A stretch of 64,000 nucleotides of DNA from an uncultured Bacteroidales bacterium (GTDB lineage: Bacteria; Bacteroidota; Bacteroidia; Bacteroidales; Bacteroidaceae). The notes below the pieces were generated by a model. The model did no database searches, was not told the origin of the DNA, and saw only the letters and a list, made by a program, of their open reading frames with translations. The stretch is from positions 1 to 64,000 of the forward strand of contig CADCBO010000010.1 in NCBI GenBank assembly GCA_902799685.1, read 5' to 3'. Shown one piece after another: positions 31,577-41,346 of this stretch; position 1 is the stretch's first letter; every line of letters begins with the position of its first letter. The position numbers were made by a program, and so were the translations under genes.

Positions 31577-32777
31577 AACGGAACTCTATCAGTACAGGGT
31601 TATCGTCGTTCTGTTTCTTAAGTTCATCTATGATTTGCCTGGCCAATGGTGACATCTCAACATCGGGATCTATGGCAAGTTCACCCAGATTCTCTATGAT
31701 TGCCACATTGCGGTTGTCATGACAGCCGGTGGGGTCTATATCCTTAGCCAATCCCGGTATGCGCAAATGCCTGTATGCTTTTGTACCTGAATCATTATGG
31801 ACCCAATACAGGAAATTGACCTCTCCGCCCAGCAGGCCCTTGGGATAATAATGCAACCTGAAACTGATTGTACCTTTATCAACTATGATGTTATAGGTGT
31901 TCTCAATATATGGACCGTTAATCAGCAATTCCACATACTCATTGGAGAACTCCTCATAATCAAAATCCTGGAACGCCTGCTCGTCCTTATATTTGGACAG
32001 GGTCTTGCTGTCATAAGATTCCAGCCTGTAGCGATAGACATCGGTAGTTGAGTCATTATTGAAAGTGACAATCCTGTTCACATAACCCGGCAGGCAGAAC
32101 GACATGTTCTTAGGGTTGATATAGAACACCTGGGGATAGCCATAAATGGTTCTGTGAAAATAGCTATGCTCATTGAGTACTGTACTATTGTTGCTCAGAT
32201 CCCACTCGCCTCTGTCTGCAAGAATCACGGATTCGGTAGCATTGTAACCGCTTGTAGCATTCCTTTTTCTGGACTCATCAATTTTAAATCCGTAATACAG
32301 CATCTTGTCACCCACATTCAGAAGGTTCTGGATATCGAAAGTAACAAACTGTTTACGTATGAAATCCATTGTCTTGGCATCATAGACACAGATAAGGGAA
32401 TCATTGCCTATGTAGATGAGATTCTCCTTTTCATCATACGTAAAGTCGCTCAGGTAAATGTATTCACCTGGACCGCGACCCAATTTATTGAGTACAGCAT
32501 ATAGCCTGTAATTGTCAAAACAGAGCAGTTTCTTGTCATCATTAGAACGGGCAAACGCCTTGTCGCCCCAGAACTTTATACCACCGATGCCGTCCATCGG
32601 AGCATCGGACTTAAGCGGATAGACCTTGAAATCGCACGCAATCTCGGTCAGGTCACCCTCATCAAGGATATCGCTGTCACTCAACACATCAACATCAAGC
32701 GGTGATGATGACGGACCGGAACATCCTACCACTGCCAATAACGGCAGCGCAAGCAAAGAAAAAAAATGTATTCTCAT
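31569..32777 (-). CDS. 6-bladed beta-propeller lipoprotein
   Basis: A 402-residue lipoprotein (LLAVVGCSG, Cys about 19) of the same family as the gene at 20235. It has the hallmark LNKLGRGPGEYIYLSDFTYDE (about 95-115) and the terminal NPVLIEFRFK. A segment TEIACDFKVYPLKSDAPMDGI parallels SEIRVFSVKCSEPMKGI in the other copy. Probably in the periplasm or outer membrane. TACTTTTG at 32804-32811 (minus strand) is its likely -7 box. The 3' end overlaps the NUDIX gene tail to tail with no terminator between. Confidence 0.88.
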   Translation of the reverse strand: MRIHFFSLLALPLLAVVGCSGPSSSPLDVDVLSDSDILDEGDLTEIACDFKVYPLKSDAPMDGIGGIKFWGDKAFARSNDDKKLLCFDNYRLYAVLNKLGRGPGEYIYLSDFTYDEKENLIYIGNDSLICVYDAKTMDFIRKQFVTFDIQNLLNVGDKMLYYGFKIDESRKRNATSGYNATESVILADRGEWDLSNNSTVLNEHSYFHRTIYGYPQVFYINPKNMSFCLPGYVNRIVTFNNDSTTDVYRYRLESYDSKTLSKYKDEQAFQDFDYEEFSNEYVELLINGPYIENTYNIIVDKGTISFRLHYYPKGLLGGEVNFLYWVHNDSGTKAYRHLRIPGLAKDIDPTGCHDNRNVAIIENLGELAIDPDVEMSPLARQIIDELKKQNDDNPVLIEFRFK

Positions 32778-32803
32778 ATTGAAAAAGTTAATTGGTTAAT
32801 AGG

Positions 32804-32811
32804 CAAAAGTA
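32804..32811 (-). promoter_or_regulatory. -7 box of the propeller lipoprotein gene
   Basis: TACTTTTG on the minus strand, 26 nt before the ATG, between the esterase stop and the lipoprotein start. Confidence 0.5.
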
Positions 32812-32813
32812 AG

Positions 32814-34361
32814 TTATTTAAGTGAACCGGTGGCGCGGAAAGCATCCAGTTTCTTGAAGCAGTGGCGGTCAATTATCTCCTCCAGCTCACGGTCAAAGTT
32901 ATTGCGAATCTCAATCTCAGGTCCGAACATGAAGCACTCACCGTTCTCTTTTGTATATGGATGCCACTCAGGCAAGCCCTCAACGTTGGGATTGCCGGTA
33001 TGCGCAAAGTTGGCCCACGACTGTGCCATGCGGTCTGCCAGACGCAAGTCGCTTACTGACGGATCGGGCAGGTCGCGACCCGCGTGATGCAGTGTGTTGA
33101 AGCAGAAATTCAGTTCAGCTCCATGAGCTGACACATGTGTGGAAGGTGATTTCCATGTGAACATGTAATTATAGACCGGAACTGTCTTTGAAGCCGATGC
33201 GGCATCGGCAGTAATGACAGTCTTGGCACGGAACAGGTTATCTATCGACGGCAGGTCCTGCGGAACATAATCGGGCCAGGCTTTGGCCAGAGCCTCGGCA
33301 TATGCATCGGTCTCATCGCCGAATGTGGCGCGAACGGCATCCTTTGCCTCATCAAGAGTCATCACTCTGTTGTACTGACCGCGCTGCAACTCATTGAATG
33401 TAGTTCCTATCACAAGAGGTATATCCTTTGAAATGTCAGCAAAATCGGGCTGAAAAGGCTGCTGAAGCAGCACTTCGCCATCGGGCACAGGACCGAATCC
33501 CCACATTATGGGAGTACCGGGAGTACGGACCAGACCCCTTGCGGAAAGTGCCCGCTGGCCAGCCTGATAAAGACGGTCATACGGTACATCCTTTATGCGG
33601 TCAGGCTCATTATGCGGAATACCCAGCTCATCCAGAACTGCCAGGCCAAGTTCCTCGGTCATTTGCTTATTGTTAACGTTCAGTATGGTTCCGCTCATGA
33701 TTATTGCCTTGTGGTACAGGCCCTTGGCCGACGGCATGCACATCAGGGTGCCAACCTTGCCGCCACCACCGGACTCACCGAATATAGTCACGTTTTTGGG
33801 GTCACCGCCAAACTTTGAGATATTGTCACGAACCCATTCCAGAGCCTTAACGGCATCCATCATACCCACGTTACCGGAGTATTTGTACTTGGGATTACCG
33901 GTAGCCGAAAGGTCCAGGAATCCTACTATATTTAAACGGTGGTTAAGGCTTACAACAACCACATCCTTCTTGGCCAGGCACATACCCGGGTTCCACGCCG
34001 AAGTACCGGAGTCAAAACCACCTCCGTGACACCAGAACATAACGGGCTTCTTTCCTTTGGTATCGGTGGTCCACACGTTCAGCACGCAACAATCCTCAGC
34101 ACTGCCCGGCTGGATGCGGCCACTCTGCAGGGACTGCGGACCCCATTGTGTGCAATCCATAACAGTGTCCCACTTCTGGACCGGAGCAGGCGGCATACAA
34201 CGCTCGGCGTGGGCGTAGGGAATGCCCTTGAACGCCATAGTACCCTCCTCATCAAATCCACGTACCTTTCCATTCGTCGTCTTGACCACAAACGGATCAT
34301 TCTGGCAACTTACCAGTACCCAAACCACTGCCATCAGGGCAGTCAAGATAGTCCTCTTCAT
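32814..34361 (-). CDS. type-B carboxylesterase/lipase
   Basis: A 515-residue alpha/beta hydrolase of the carboxylesterase B family (PF00135), exported by an N-terminal signal with a possible lipobox-like Cys (VWVLVSCQND). The oxyanion-hole region is PVMFWCHGGGFDSGTS. The nucleophile elbow is FGESGGGGKVG (about 198). The His lies in HVSAHGAELNFCF (about 420). N-terminal TTNGKVRGF and GIPYA are typical. The substrate is unknown; family members de-esterify many small esters. ATG at 34361 directly follows the AATTGAR array; the TTG 9 nt upstream is rejected. Confidence 0.9.
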   Translation of the reverse strand: MKRTILTALMAVVWVLVSCQNDPFVVKTTNGKVRGFDEEGTMAFKGIPYAHAERCMPPAPVQKWDTVMDCTQWGPQSLQSGRIQPGSAEDCCVLNVWTTDTKGKKPVMFWCHGGGFDSGTSAWNPGMCLAKKDVVVVSLNHRLNIVGFLDLSATGNPKYKYSGNVGMMDAVKALEWVRDNISKFGGDPKNVTIFGESGGGGKVGTLMCMPSAKGLYHKAIIMSGTILNVNNKQMTEELGLAVLDELGIPHNEPDRIKDVPYDRLYQAGQRALSARGLVRTPGTPIMWGFGPVPDGEVLLQQPFQPDFADISKDIPLVIGTTFNELQRGQYNRVMTLDEAKDAVRATFGDETDAYAEALAKAWPDYVPQDLPSIDNLFRAKTVITADAASASKTVPVYNYMFTWKSPSTHVSAHGAELNFCFNTLHHAGRDLPDPSVSDLRLADRMAQSWANFAHTGNPNVEGLPEWHPYTKENGECFMFGPEIEIRNNFDRELEEIIDRHCFKKLDAFRATGSLK

Positions 34362-34391
34362 AATTCTCAATTCTCAATTTTCAATTCTCAA
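34362..34391 (-). repeat. AATTGAR heptad repeat between ettA and the esterase gene
   Basis: On the minus (coding) strand four 7-bp units AATTGAG/AATTGAA fill the whole spacer between the ettA stop and the esterase ATG. Same unit and orientation relative to the genes as at 9531-9557 and 43788-43819. Confidence 0.8.
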
Positions 34392-36086
34392 TTACTGAAG
34401 CTTGCGGTAATGTATTCTTTTGGGCTCCTGGTAGCCAAGCTGCTTGATTTTGTAGTCTTCGTATTCTGAGTACGAGCCCTCATAGAATACAACCTTAGAG
34501 TCACCTTCAAACGAGAGAATGTGTGTGCAGATGCGGTCCAGGAACCAGCGATCGTGGCTTACCACGACAGCGCAGCCTGCAAAATCATCCAGGCCCTCCT
34601 CAAGGGCACGCAGGGTATTGACATCGATATCATTTGTAGGCTCGTCAAGCAGCAGTACGTTGCCCTCTTCCTTGAGCGCCATGGCCAGTTGCAGGCGGTT
34701 ACGCTCACCACCCGACAGTACGCCGCATTTTTTCTCCTGGTCTGCACCGGTAAAGTTAAAACGGCCCAGATATGCGCGGGCATTTATGTCGCGGCCGCCC
34801 ATACGGATAAGTTCGTTACCGCCGCTTACCACCTGATACACGCTCTTTTCAGGGTCGATATCCTTGTGCTGCTGGTCAACGTATGCAATCTTTACGGTCT
34901 CACCTATCTCAAACGTACCCTTATCAACTTTCTCCAGCCCCATTATCAGACGGAACAGCGTAGTCTTACCGGCACCGTTGGGGCCGATGACGCCTACAAT
35001 GCCGTTTGGTGGCAACGAGAAGTTCAGGTCATCAAACAGCAGCTTGTCACCGAACGCCTTGGCTACTCCCTTAGCCTCGATGACCTTGTTACCTAGGCGC
35101 GGACCGTTGGGAATGAATATCTCCAGCTTCTCCTCTTTCTGCTTGACATCCTCGTTCATAAGTTTGTCATATGAGTTCAGACGGGCCTTACCCTTAGCCT
35201 GGCGGGCCTTGGGAGCCATACGTACCCACTCCAGCTCTCGCTCCAAGGTCTTGCGACGCTTTGAAGCCTGCTTCTCCTCCAGAGCCAGACGCTGTGACTT
35301 CTGTTCAAGCCAGCTTGAGTAGTTGCCCTTCCATGGGATACCCTCGCCGCGGTCAAGCTCCAGAATCCAGCCGGCCACGTTGTCCAGGAAGTAACGGTCA
35401 TGGGTTACTGCAATCACAGTACCTGCATACTGGTTAAGATGCTGCTCCAGCCACTGTATGCTCTCGGCATCCAGGTGGTTGGTAGGCTCATCCAAAAGCA
35501 GGATATCGGGCTGCTGCAACAAAAGACGGCACAGAGCTACCCGACGGCGCTCACCACCTGACAGCACACCGGTCTTCTGGTCCTCGGGCGGGCAGCGCAG
35601 GGCATCCATCGCCTGCTCCAGACGGTTGTCTATGTTCCAGGCATCGGTAGCGTCAATCATATCCTGCAGTTCAGCCTGGCGTGCCATAAGGGCATCCATC
35701 TTATCCTGATCCTCATAATACTCAGGCAGCTCAAACTTGTGGTTCACCTCATCATACTCCTTAAGGGTGTCATAAATCTGCTGTACGCCTTCCATTACCA
35801 CCTCCTTCACGGTCTTGTCAGGATCCAGTTGAGGCTCCTGCGGCAGATAGCCTACGCTGTAACCGGGGCTGAACACCACCTGTCCCTGAAAACTCTTTTC
35901 AATTCCTGCGATTATCTTGAGCAGTGTGGATTTACCCGATCCGTTAAGGCCTATGATACCTATCTTGGCTCCGTAAAAGAAGCTCAGATATATATCCTTC
36001 AGAACCTGCTTGTTATTCTGGAACTGCTTGCTCACCCCCACCATGGAGAAGATGATTTTCTTGTCGTCTGCTGTTGTCTGTGCCAT
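34392..36086 (-). CDS. ettA: ABC-F translation factor EttA
   Basis: A 564-residue soluble ATPase with two ABC cassettes, of the EttA type that gates the ribosome's first peptide bond according to energy state. Cassette 1 has Walker A GLNGSGKSTLLK and signature LSGGERRRVALCRLLL. Cassette 2 has GPNGAGKTTLFR and LSGGERNRLQLAMAL. The linker between them contains the P-site tRNA interaction motif region (ERELEWVRMAPKARQAKGKARL). No membrane domains. ATG at 36086 (MAQTTADDKK) is chosen; the extra 27 residues upstream lack family similarity. Confidence 0.95.
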   Translation of the reverse strand: MAQTTADDKKIIFSMVGVSKQFQNNKQVLKDIYLSFFYGAKIGIIGLNGSGKSTLLKIIAGIEKSFQGQVVFSPGYSVGYLPQEPQLDPDKTVKEVVMEGVQQIYDTLKEYDEVNHKFELPEYYEDQDKMDALMARQAELQDMIDATDAWNIDNRLEQAMDALRCPPEDQKTGVLSGGERRRVALCRLLLQQPDILLLDEPTNHLDAESIQWLEQHLNQYAGTVIAVTHDRYFLDNVAGWILELDRGEGIPWKGNYSSWLEQKSQRLALEEKQASKRRKTLERELEWVRMAPKARQAKGKARLNSYDKLMNEDVKQKEEKLEIFIPNGPRLGNKVIEAKGVAKAFGDKLLFDDLNFSLPPNGIVGVIGPNGAGKTTLFRLIMGLEKVDKGTFEIGETVKIAYVDQQHKDIDPEKSVYQVVSGGNELIRMGGRDINARAYLGRFNFTGADQEKKCGVLSGGERNRLQLAMALKEEGNVLLLDEPTNDIDVNTLRALEEGLDDFAGCAVVVSHDRWFLDRICTHILSFEGDSKVVFYEGSYSEYEDYKIKQLGYQEPKRIHYRKLQ

Positions 36087-36193
36087 TTTATGATTGTTTA
36101 GTGCGAAGATAATAAAAAATGTATGGATTTGACCTAAAACGACTGAGACACTGAGACGCTGAAACAAATAAAAATGTTAAAAAGTAAAATTTA

Positions 36194-36225
36194 CTTGGAA
36201 GTTTGTAAAGCGCGCTTTACTTTTG
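36194..36225 (+). promoter_or_regulatory. promoter with operator palindrome for the membrane protein/XRE operon
   Basis: -7 box TACTTTTG at 36218-36225 and CTTG at 36194-36197 (3/4 of TTTG) with a 20-nt spacer. A perfect 16-bp palindrome GTAAAGCGCGCTTTAC occupies 36205-36220, between the elements and overlapping the -7 box by 3 nt. This is an ideal repressor position, probably for the XRE protein of the same operon. Confidence 0.65.
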
Positions 36226-36245
36226 TCGCATCAAACTTTACAGAA

Positions 36246-37235
36246 ATGAAAGATTACAAAAGACATTTGACTTTGCTGCCACACAAATGGCAGGTAGTGG
36301 GATTCGTAATGCTGGTTGTTGTTGTTGTGGTGTGCTTTGTGCCATTCTATTTCCTACAGCAACAATACAGTCATGAATTGTGGCCGATATATCTATATCT
36401 GGCTGGAGATTTTGTGCTTAGTGCTGCACTACTGATGATATGTCTTTCAAAGGAGAAAGTGGAGGACGAATACATAATGTCTGTCCGGTTTCGCGCATTG
36501 ACAATAGTGGCCATCATATTCTTCATTGCAAATGTGTTAAGCGAAATGGTGTATGGACGGTTGCTGCCCTTCATGATTAAAGACCATTTTGAGTATCATT
36601 GGTCGGACATATATTTTAAGAATGGGGAAATAGGCCGATGGACAGTTATTGGTTACGTCACCAGATGGGTCAATTATCTGCTGTCCATAAACCTGATACA
36701 GTTTATCTATATCCTGATTCTCAAAATTATGGTACGTCTTGGAAAGGGCAATATCATGAAGTCATACCTACTCCCGCACAGGTATAAAAAAGTGGGATGG
36801 TGGCTTCTGGTTGTTTCCGCTTTGCTTATTCCTGTCTCGCTTAAGGTTATGAACGACGTCTTGAATTGGGGAAACGGAAGTCCAGACACAAGCGGGAAGT
36901 ATCTTGCCGTGAGCCGTGTGATTGTGCTGCTCACATGCATAGCGGTATTCCTGGTATGCATGAGCAAGGAGGAGTATGAGGATGAGTATATACGTAGTAT
37001 CAGAGCACGTGTACTGGCATACTTTGTCATATTCTATGTGATAATATCCTTTATTGTACGGCATTATGGAAATATCGCCATATTTGCTATGGATCTGACG
37101 GAAATAAAAGAGATAGAGTTGCTGTATCACATTGGACGGTTTATGGTATGGACACCTCTTGCAGCTATCCTATATGCGATTGTGCTAAAAAGAGTATTAT
37201 CAAAAAATGTAAAGGAGAGCAGCAATGAAGAATAA
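36246..37235 (+). CDS. eight-helix membrane protein with internal duplication
   Basis: A 329-residue integral membrane protein of unknown function. It is two tandem copies of a unit: LLPHKWQVVGFVMLVV, membrane helices, then CLSKEKVEDEYIMSVRFRALT; and again LLPHRYKKVGWWLLVV, helices, then CMSKEEYEDEYIRSIRARVLA. Each half has about four membrane helices. The acidic-Arg motif SKExxEDEYIxSxRxR is cytoplasmic by charge. Such proteins are commonly paired with a tiny XRE regulator in Bacteroidota, as here (11-nt overlap). ATG at 36246 is chosen because the promoter ends at 36225. Confidence 0.82.
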   Translation: MKDYKRHLTLLPHKWQVVGFVMLVVVVVVCFVPFYFLQQQYSHELWPIYLYLAGDFVLSAALLMICLSKEKVEDEYIMSVRFRALTIVAIIFFIANVLSEMVYGRLLPFMIKDHFEYHWSDIYFKNGEIGRWTVIGYVTRWVNYLLSINLIQFIYILILKIMVRLGKGNIMKSYLLPHRYKKVGWWLLVVSALLIPVSLKVMNDVLNWGNGSPDTSGKYLAVSRVIVLLTCIAVFLVCMSKEEYEDEYIRSIRARVLAYFVIFYVIISFIVRHYGNIAIFAMDLTEIKEIELLYHIGRFMVWTPLAAILYAIVLKRVLSKNVKESSNEE

Positions 37236-37413
37236 CATACGTGTAGAGAGGGCAATACTACGTATTTCCCAGCAGGATCTGGCAAATGCCATAGGCGTAT
37301 CACGCCAGACGATATTCGCTATTGAGAACGGTAAGTTCATCCCTTCAACAGAGCTTGCATTGAAGCTGTCTGCATACTTTGGAAAGAGCGTGAATGATCT
37401 GTTCCAGCTTTAA
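37225..37413 (+). CDS. small XRE-family regulator
   Basis: A 62-residue protein that is a single Cro/CI-type helix-turn-helix (ISQQDLANAIGVSRQTIFAIENGKFIPSTELALKLSAYF) with a short C-terminus VNDLFQL. It resembles the YozG/YvaO-type minimal regulators. Its start overlaps the membrane protein gene by 11 nt. The palindrome in the operon's promoter is its likely binding site, giving negative autoregulation. Confidence 0.9.
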   Translation: MKNNIRVERAILRISQQDLANAIGVSRQTIFAIENGKFIPSTELALKLSAYFGKSVNDLFQL

Positions 37414-37425
37414 AAAGCGACAGGT

Positions 37426-40400
37426 TTACCAGTTCCGGTTCAGGATGTATGGAACACCCGATGCGGTGATCCCCGCTCCGCTTATTGTGAACCGGCGGGT
37501 GAAGGTGCTGTTGTAGAACTCTACGCGGGCGCGGCCATCTTCATCGGTTTTCACGTTGGGGTTCCAGTAGAGGGTGCGGCGAGTATCTAAATTGCCTTCT
37601 ATCGGACCATCGGGATACTGCGGTGAGTAGAACTCCAGGGTCCTGGTGTACCCTTTAACGGTAGTGGTACGGCGGCCCAGGTTGCTGATTTCCCAGTCAA
37701 AGAGCAGTTGCCTGTCATTCTTGATTTGTATGTCAACAAGGTAATATCTTCGCCAGCTGTTGTTAAGCCACGAGAAAAAGGCATCATCAACATGCTTACG
37801 GGCTAATTCTATCTCCAGGGGTATCAGATCGGCAAATTCCCTTGGATACATAGGCCTGTCAAAAACGATAATGCTCTTGACATCTATCATATCGATTTTC
37901 ATAGGATTGGCAAATGGAGGCTGCCATAAGAATTTCTCCAGGTTATGCACATAAAAATGCGGCGTTATCTCTTTTTCGATAAAGAAACCGTTTTCGTTAT
38001 CATTACTGCTCATCAGACCACTCTCTACTCCGCTCTCATATCTGTTATCAAATCCACCTATATTTCCGATTTCATTGCCAACTCCTTCTGATTCAGAAAT
38101 TCCCGAAAGGATATTCATATCCTGTTCGATAAGCTTGTCTTCCCTGCTTTCAAAATTGAATCTGATGCCCCGTTCCAGGAAATATCCTTCAACGTCGGTT
38201 GTGTATTCACCCTGGTCCAGCTCCAGCTCGGCATCCTCCTCGGCCTCGAATGATGTGAAGGTGTCATAATCAAGGAACCGTATCTTCGAGGCCTTGGCTT
38301 CTATGTCAACAGGGTCAAGCAGTGTTCCCTTGCTGCGTTTCCTGAGCTCTGACAGGTCGTCATCATCAAAGTCATCCTCAAAACCGGTTATAACGGGTGT
38401 GTTGTGGCTCAGGTCAGTCTCCTGTTTCAGGTATGGTCTGGGCTTGGGTCTGTCGGCCCGTTCAAAGCGGATGCGCTTGCTCTTCTCATGTCTGGACTGA
38501 CCGTCTTTGTTTGCCGACATCAGGTTTATGTTGAACTTGCCGCTCCCGTAAAAGTCACTCAGGTCAAACCCGAAATAGCCTGTCGAGTCCGTGTGGTACT
38601 CGAATGACTCAAAGAGGGTCTTGTCATTGTCAGGTATCACGTTTGCATATACGCCTATGTCCGATACGGGCTCACGCTTGCTGTATGAGAGTATCCACCC
38701 GTTCATGGTCAGGCCCTCCTCTATGCGGTGTCTCTCCTCAAACTCTTTCAGACCGGTCATTGTCTGCCACTCGTAGCGCTCCCAACCCTGAACAAGGGTG
38801 AGCAGGTTGAGGGCCTCACGGTGCTCGTCATCATCGGCTTCAAGATACCATGCGGGATCATGTATGTAGCCCCTGAGGTCCGATGACAGCAGCAGGTTGG
38901 TCTGAAGGTTGTCGGTACGGCCGCCGCCGTAGTCCGCGGCGTCACGTACCGAAAGGCAGAAACGGTCACGCAACGGGTTGCCGTCCTCGTCGGTAAGCAT
39001 GAACTCAAGGACCTCCCTGCCGCATGACTTGCGTGACATGCTGTCGGTGTTGACCGTGATGGTGGGGGTGCGGTATTCTACGCTGTTATGGAATATGCTG
39101 CGTGACGAGAGGATTCTGCCCTCCCTGTTGAACAGTGTCACGCGGCACACGCCTACAGGCCAGCCGGAGCAGTCTATCTCAAACTGTGTGTTGTCTATGT
39201 CCTTTATCTCCTCGAAGTGTATCACCTCGCCCCGGCAGGTTACCGCCAGCGCCGCCTGCTCGCCTACACGGTCAGGGGTGCGCCAGATGTTCACCTGCAT
39301 CCGGGAATCGGAGAGCATGTCCGCCATCATGGAGTATCCGCTCTTCTGGGCTGAAGGCAGATAACAGCGTTTCCTGCCGATGCCGGAGGCATGGAAATCC
39401 ACCACATCATTTCCTCTGGGGGTGATTATGAATGACCCCATCCCGTCATGGACGGTATGTATGGAGTCGCTGTGTCCCGGTATCAGGAGAGTTCCCTCCA
39501 TGCCGAAGGCGTCGCTCCCTGTGGCCTTGAAGGCGATCCTGCACGGCAGGCCTTTCACCAAATCACCGCCTTCGGGATAGAAGGTCACATTCACGTTATT
39601 GTTCTGCGCCCTCTGCTCCCTGGATTGGCCCCGCAGGTTCTCTATGAGGGGATTGTCCTGGTCTGAAACTACATGGGACTCATTATACTCTCCCATATAC
39701 TTGGGCTGGGTATAGACGGGTATGACGCGTGAGAATATGGCTTCGGGGCTGAAGTCCAGCATGTTCTGGGTGTATGCCCTTATCTCATAGAATCCGCTGG
39801 GATAGGCCACTATGCCGTGTTTTTCGCGTGTCTGGTATGTGCCGGCGTCAAGCAGTGGGATGATTCCGTCAGCCTGCCCCGCCTCTATCTTTAGTTTCTG
39901 CTGCATTACAAGCTGCCCGGTGGGTGAGAGGAAATCCACATACAGCACCCCGCTGGGTGCGCGCTCCAGTGTGGTGGCATTGGTGACAAAGGCCTTGTAC
40001 CAGATGTCCTCTCCCTGGAAGTATGCTGTGTTGTCAAACTCCAGATAGACTTTCTCCTGCGGGAACAGGCTGTTGAACTGACGGATGTTGTCGGCAAACT
40101 TTATCAGTTCGCCGGCATAGTCTGCGGAACTCTTCACCTTAATTGCGCTTGAATCTGACGGCGGGAAGTAATCGTCGGGCAATGAGGCCGCTACCCTTTT
40201 CTTGGATATGTCGCCTGTAAAACGTATGCTGTTGTCCGTGGCGATACCTTCTTTACGGAATGTGCACTCTTCTTCCAGGAAGGTTATCCACGACTCGGAG
40301 TAACGGCGGATTCCCTTTCCTTTCTCCCTGAAGTTCACGGGAGATCCGTCGCTGCGGTGATAGTACCTTATACTCAGTTTCCTGTCCTTAAGGCCGCACA

Positions 40401-41346
40401 CCCGGATCATGCCGTTTCCTGCGTCCGAAGAGTATTTGCTGACATCGACAGGCAGGTACGTCGATATCTTTTTCCTGCCTTTTACGATTGTCTCCGACAT
40501 TGTCAGCGTATATCCGTTGTCTGTCAGACGGTCCTGGGCGAATGACTTGAGGAAATGCTGGCTTGAGCCGTAGTATGCACGCATGCGGTTCTCTTCTATG
40601 CTCCTGGTCTTACGCTTTTTCAGATTCTCGTAGGGCTTGTAGTAGAAGTAGCCGAGCATGTCGCATGTGGTGATGTTGTTCGTCCTGGTGACCGTGAACT
40701 TTACCAGGTCAACATAAAGTTCATATCCAAGCAGGGGCAGGTCTATTATCAGGGGTTCATAGGCCCATGCGGTGAATACGCTTGATACAACTTTTACCGT
40801 ATCTTCAAAGACTTCGCTCTTTATCACATAATCATTGCTGATATGCTGTCTGGAATATGAGGTGCGGCTTACCTGCCTGGTGTGGTACGTGGTCTGATAG
40901 GAGTTGTCGGCCATAAGGACGTTTTCATTCGTGATGGTTGCACGCTTGCCCCACCGGTCATCGCCCAGAAACATGGTCTTGAAGTATTCCAGGTCCTCTT
41001 TCTTGACCTTATTGGCCTTGCCCGATATTTCAATCTCGTCCAACTCTATGTTTGGTTTGAGGCTGATAGTAAGCGATCCCGGGTTACGCTCCAGATTAAA
41101 TGCCTGCGGCTGATAGCCCACAAAGCTGAACACGATTGTGGCTGGGAACAATACGTCTTTAAGCTCAAAACGGCCGTCAGTGCCTGTGGTGGTTCCCTGG
41201 GTGGTGCCGTTCACATAGACAGTGGCCATTGGCAGCGGATCGTGCGTCAGGCTGTCAACGACAATACCGGTTATGGCGTTCTGTCCCAATAAGGCTGCGG
41301 GATAGGACAGGACCATTGCCAGTGCTAAGGTTATCAGGCGTTTCAT
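37426..41346 (-). CDS. large exported carboxypeptidase-regulatory/MG2-like surface protein
   Basis: A 1306-residue protein with a signal peptide (cleaved near LLGQ, 22). Residues about 25-110 are a CarboxypepD_reg-like beta-sandwich (ITGIVVDSLTHDPLPMATVYV) as found at the front of TonB-dependent receptors. The middle (about 430-720) resembles macroglobulin MG2-type domains (VYLEFDNTAYFQGEDIWYKA; then NVTFYPEGGDLVKG). A late acidic stretch (FEDDFDDDDLSELRKR) and a final Ig-like FTRRFTISGAGIT follow. No TonB plug or barrel is present, so it is not a receptor. Its role is unknown, possibly surface or periplasmic protection. Its ATG overlaps the upstream propeller gene's stop by 4 nt. Confidence 0.82.
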   Translation of the reverse strand: MKRLITLALAMVLSYPAALLGQNAITGIVVDSLTHDPLPMATVYVNGTTQGTTTGTDGRFELKDVLFPATIVFSFVGYQPQAFNLERNPGSLTISLKPNIELDEIEISGKANKVKKEDLEYFKTMFLGDDRWGKRATITNENVLMADNSYQTTYHTRQVSRTSYSRQHISNDYVIKSEVFEDTVKVVSSVFTAWAYEPLIIDLPLLGYELYVDLVKFTVTRTNNITTCDMLGYFYYKPYENLKKRKTRSIEENRMRAYYGSSQHFLKSFAQDRLTDNGYTLTMSETIVKGRKKISTYLPVDVSKYSSDAGNGMIRVCGLKDRKLSIRYYHRSDGSPVNFREKGKGIRRYSESWITFLEEECTFRKEGIATDNSIRFTGDISKKRVAASLPDDYFPPSDSSAIKVKSSADYAGELIKFADNIRQFNSLFPQEKVYLEFDNTAYFQGEDIWYKAFVTNATTLERAPSGVLYVDFLSPTGQLVMQQKLKIEAGQADGIIPLLDAGTYQTREKHGIVAYPSGFYEIRAYTQNMLDFSPEAIFSRVIPVYTQPKYMGEYNESHVVSDQDNPLIENLRGQSREQRAQNNNVNVTFYPEGGDLVKGLPCRIAFKATGSDAFGMEGTLLIPGHSDSIHTVHDGMGSFIITPRGNDVVDFHASGIGRKRCYLPSAQKSGYSMMADMLSDSRMQVNIWRTPDRVGEQAALAVTCRGEVIHFEEIKDIDNTQFEIDCSGWPVGVCRVTLFNREGRILSSRSIFHNSVEYRTPTITVNTDSMSRKSCGREVLEFMLTDEDGNPLRDRFCLSVRDAADYGGGRTDNLQTNLLLSSDLRGYIHDPAWYLEADDDEHREALNLLTLVQGWERYEWQTMTGLKEFEERHRIEEGLTMNGWILSYSKREPVSDIGVYANVIPDNDKTLFESFEYHTDSTGYFGFDLSDFYGSGKFNINLMSANKDGQSRHEKSKRIRFERADRPKPRPYLKQETDLSHNTPVITGFEDDFDDDDLSELRKRSKGTLLDPVDIEAKASKIRFLDYDTFTSFEAEEDAELELDQGEYTTDVEGYFLERGIRFNFESREDKLIEQDMNILSGISESEGVGNEIGNIGGFDNRYESGVESGLMSSNDNENGFFIEKEITPHFYVHNLEKFLWQPPFANPMKIDMIDVKSIIVFDRPMYPREFADLIPLEIELARKHVDDAFFSWLNNSWRRYYLVDIQIKNDRQLLFDWEISNLGRRTTTVKGYTRTLEFYSPQYPDGPIEGNLDTRRTLYWNPNVKTDEDGRARVEFYNSTFTRRFTISGAGITASGVPYILNRNW

